Positions 63,163 through 64,000 of a DNA stretch of 64,000 bases are shown piece by piece; within the stretch, counting starts at the first letter, position 1, and the number at the start of each line of letters is the position of its first letter. The notes under the pieces were generated by a model. The model was not told where the DNA came from, did no database searches, and was given only the letters and a program-made list of their open reading frames with translations. Origin of the DNA: Cylicocyclus nassatus (taxonomy: Eukaryota > Nematoda > Chromadorea > Rhabditida > Strongylidae); assembly GCA_958299035.1 (NCBI GenBank), contig CATQJL010000112.1, forward strand, positions 48,752,941 through 48,816,940, written 5' to 3'. The position numbers and the translations under genes are program-made.

Positions 63163-64000
63163 TTTGGGCCTGTAATTCCGTTGTGCAAAGGATTCTATCA
63201 AGAACTGATATGCAACAGAAAGAGCAAGAAGAACACCTTCGGTACAAATAGTACCGCTTTGAGGACGCAGTCTCTCAGAATAGCAGCTCCAAACACAAAA
63301 CAACAAAAAACGTATAGAGCTTATGCAACAATCTAGTGTATTAGGTTGACGCACTAATGTATGTTTTTGGAATCTGCATTTTGAGTCGACATAAATTTTT
63401 TTCAAAATTCCTTTCTGGACGCTATAAAGGCTACTGCGGGCAGCACACCATTGGCTATACAAAGTATACTTTTGCATACTGTAACCATTACAGGGAAGGT
63501 TTCGGCATTTCTAAGATGCCAAGAAACTGAAGAGCTTTTATTCAATGCATAGTTTGTTCTGAGATATAATAGGATGGTCCACACTGTGCTCATTGTGTAA
63601 GAAACGGGTCATTATTCCCATCCGCGCAAAATTAGCGAAAAATTGCCTCTCCCGACATTTACCAGTTGAGTACTTTTGCCACGTTACTTAGCAGGAACCC
63701 TGTATCTACCGCCACTTCTTACTTCCTAATCTCACGGTGCCACTTTAGCACTAGATTTTTAGGGTACATCCATAAACACGACGAAGAGGGCATTGTGGTC
63801 GTGGAGTCCTGGCATGTGGCCCATTGTGTAGCAACGGTGGTTAACAGCTGGGGTCCAGCTCAGATTTATGGAAATTTTTTGAAAGAAAGTGTTGCGAAAA
63901 ATTCTAACATTTTGTGTGGAGGCAAAACACTGCTTTTTCATTTTTGACTGCTTCGCTTGAAAGTGAGAAAGCCCTATCTACAACTGTAATTGTACTAAGT
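63163..64000. other. right end of the window, nothing recognised
   Basis: The frame 63666-63947 is open for 93 codons, but no family could be assigned on either strand. Confidence 0.35.

Noticed and set aside
63666..63947. Possible transposase fragment on either strand at the window end
   Set aside because: Some phrases suggest a Tc1/mariner remnant, but no catalytic or ordered motifs could be identified.

Overview
The window is nematode nuclear DNA. The coding exons are short, are joined by GT-AG introns of which many are only 41-60 bp, and encode proteins of the NRF-6/NDG-4 family (an N-terminal cysteine-rich NRF domain followed by a multi-pass acyltransferase-3 domain). This family is greatly expanded in nematodes. 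The upstream flanks carry the extended GATA site typical of nematode intestinal promoters. Species cannot be fixed from the sequence.

Only one host gene family was recognised: three tandem, same-strand (+) NRF-6-like paralogues. Copy A (2804-4542) enters the window from the left and shows only its last 8 exons. Copy B (12527-22851) is complete: 16 exons, 693 residues. Copy C (29517-56847) is complete: 16 exons, 703 residues, spread over 27.3 kb. The splice models were built by hand. All three copies share the same splice positions and phases, and internal exon lengths are identical between B and C. The two complete copies have related upstream flanks with a GATA site about 100 bp before the ATG. 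The family's best-known members are intestinal membrane proteins of lipid or yolk handling and fluoxetine sensitivity in C. elegans; the exact job of these copies cannot be read from the sequence.

Most of the rest is transposable-element DNA in introns and intergenic spaces. Layout: 1-2803, unseen 5' part or intron of copy A, with a non-autonomous Helitron and a long-TIR foldback element. 4543-12526, intergenic: foldbacks, a TTCGAA palindromic array, two more Helitron ends and a mariner-type element. 12527-22851, copy B, whose introns hold TTAA-flanked palindromic MITEs, nested piggyBac-like elements and a Penelope 3' fragment. 22852-29516, intergenic: a decayed autonomous Helitron (Rep and Pif1 helicase) and foldbacks. 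29517-56847, copy C, whose 9.25-kb intron 5 contains a Penelope-like retroelement with an N-terminal GIY-YIG endonuclease, itself split by a mariner-type element, plus a seven-unit tandem array. 56848-64000, intergenic: more MITEs and hairpins; no host gene recognised.

The most notable items are the domain-permuted (Naiad/Chlamys-like) Penelope element with a nested mariner, the dense population of near-perfect inverted repeats inside introns of a tandem gene family, and the conserved GATA promoter element. No new gene system beyond transposons and this gene family could be supported.
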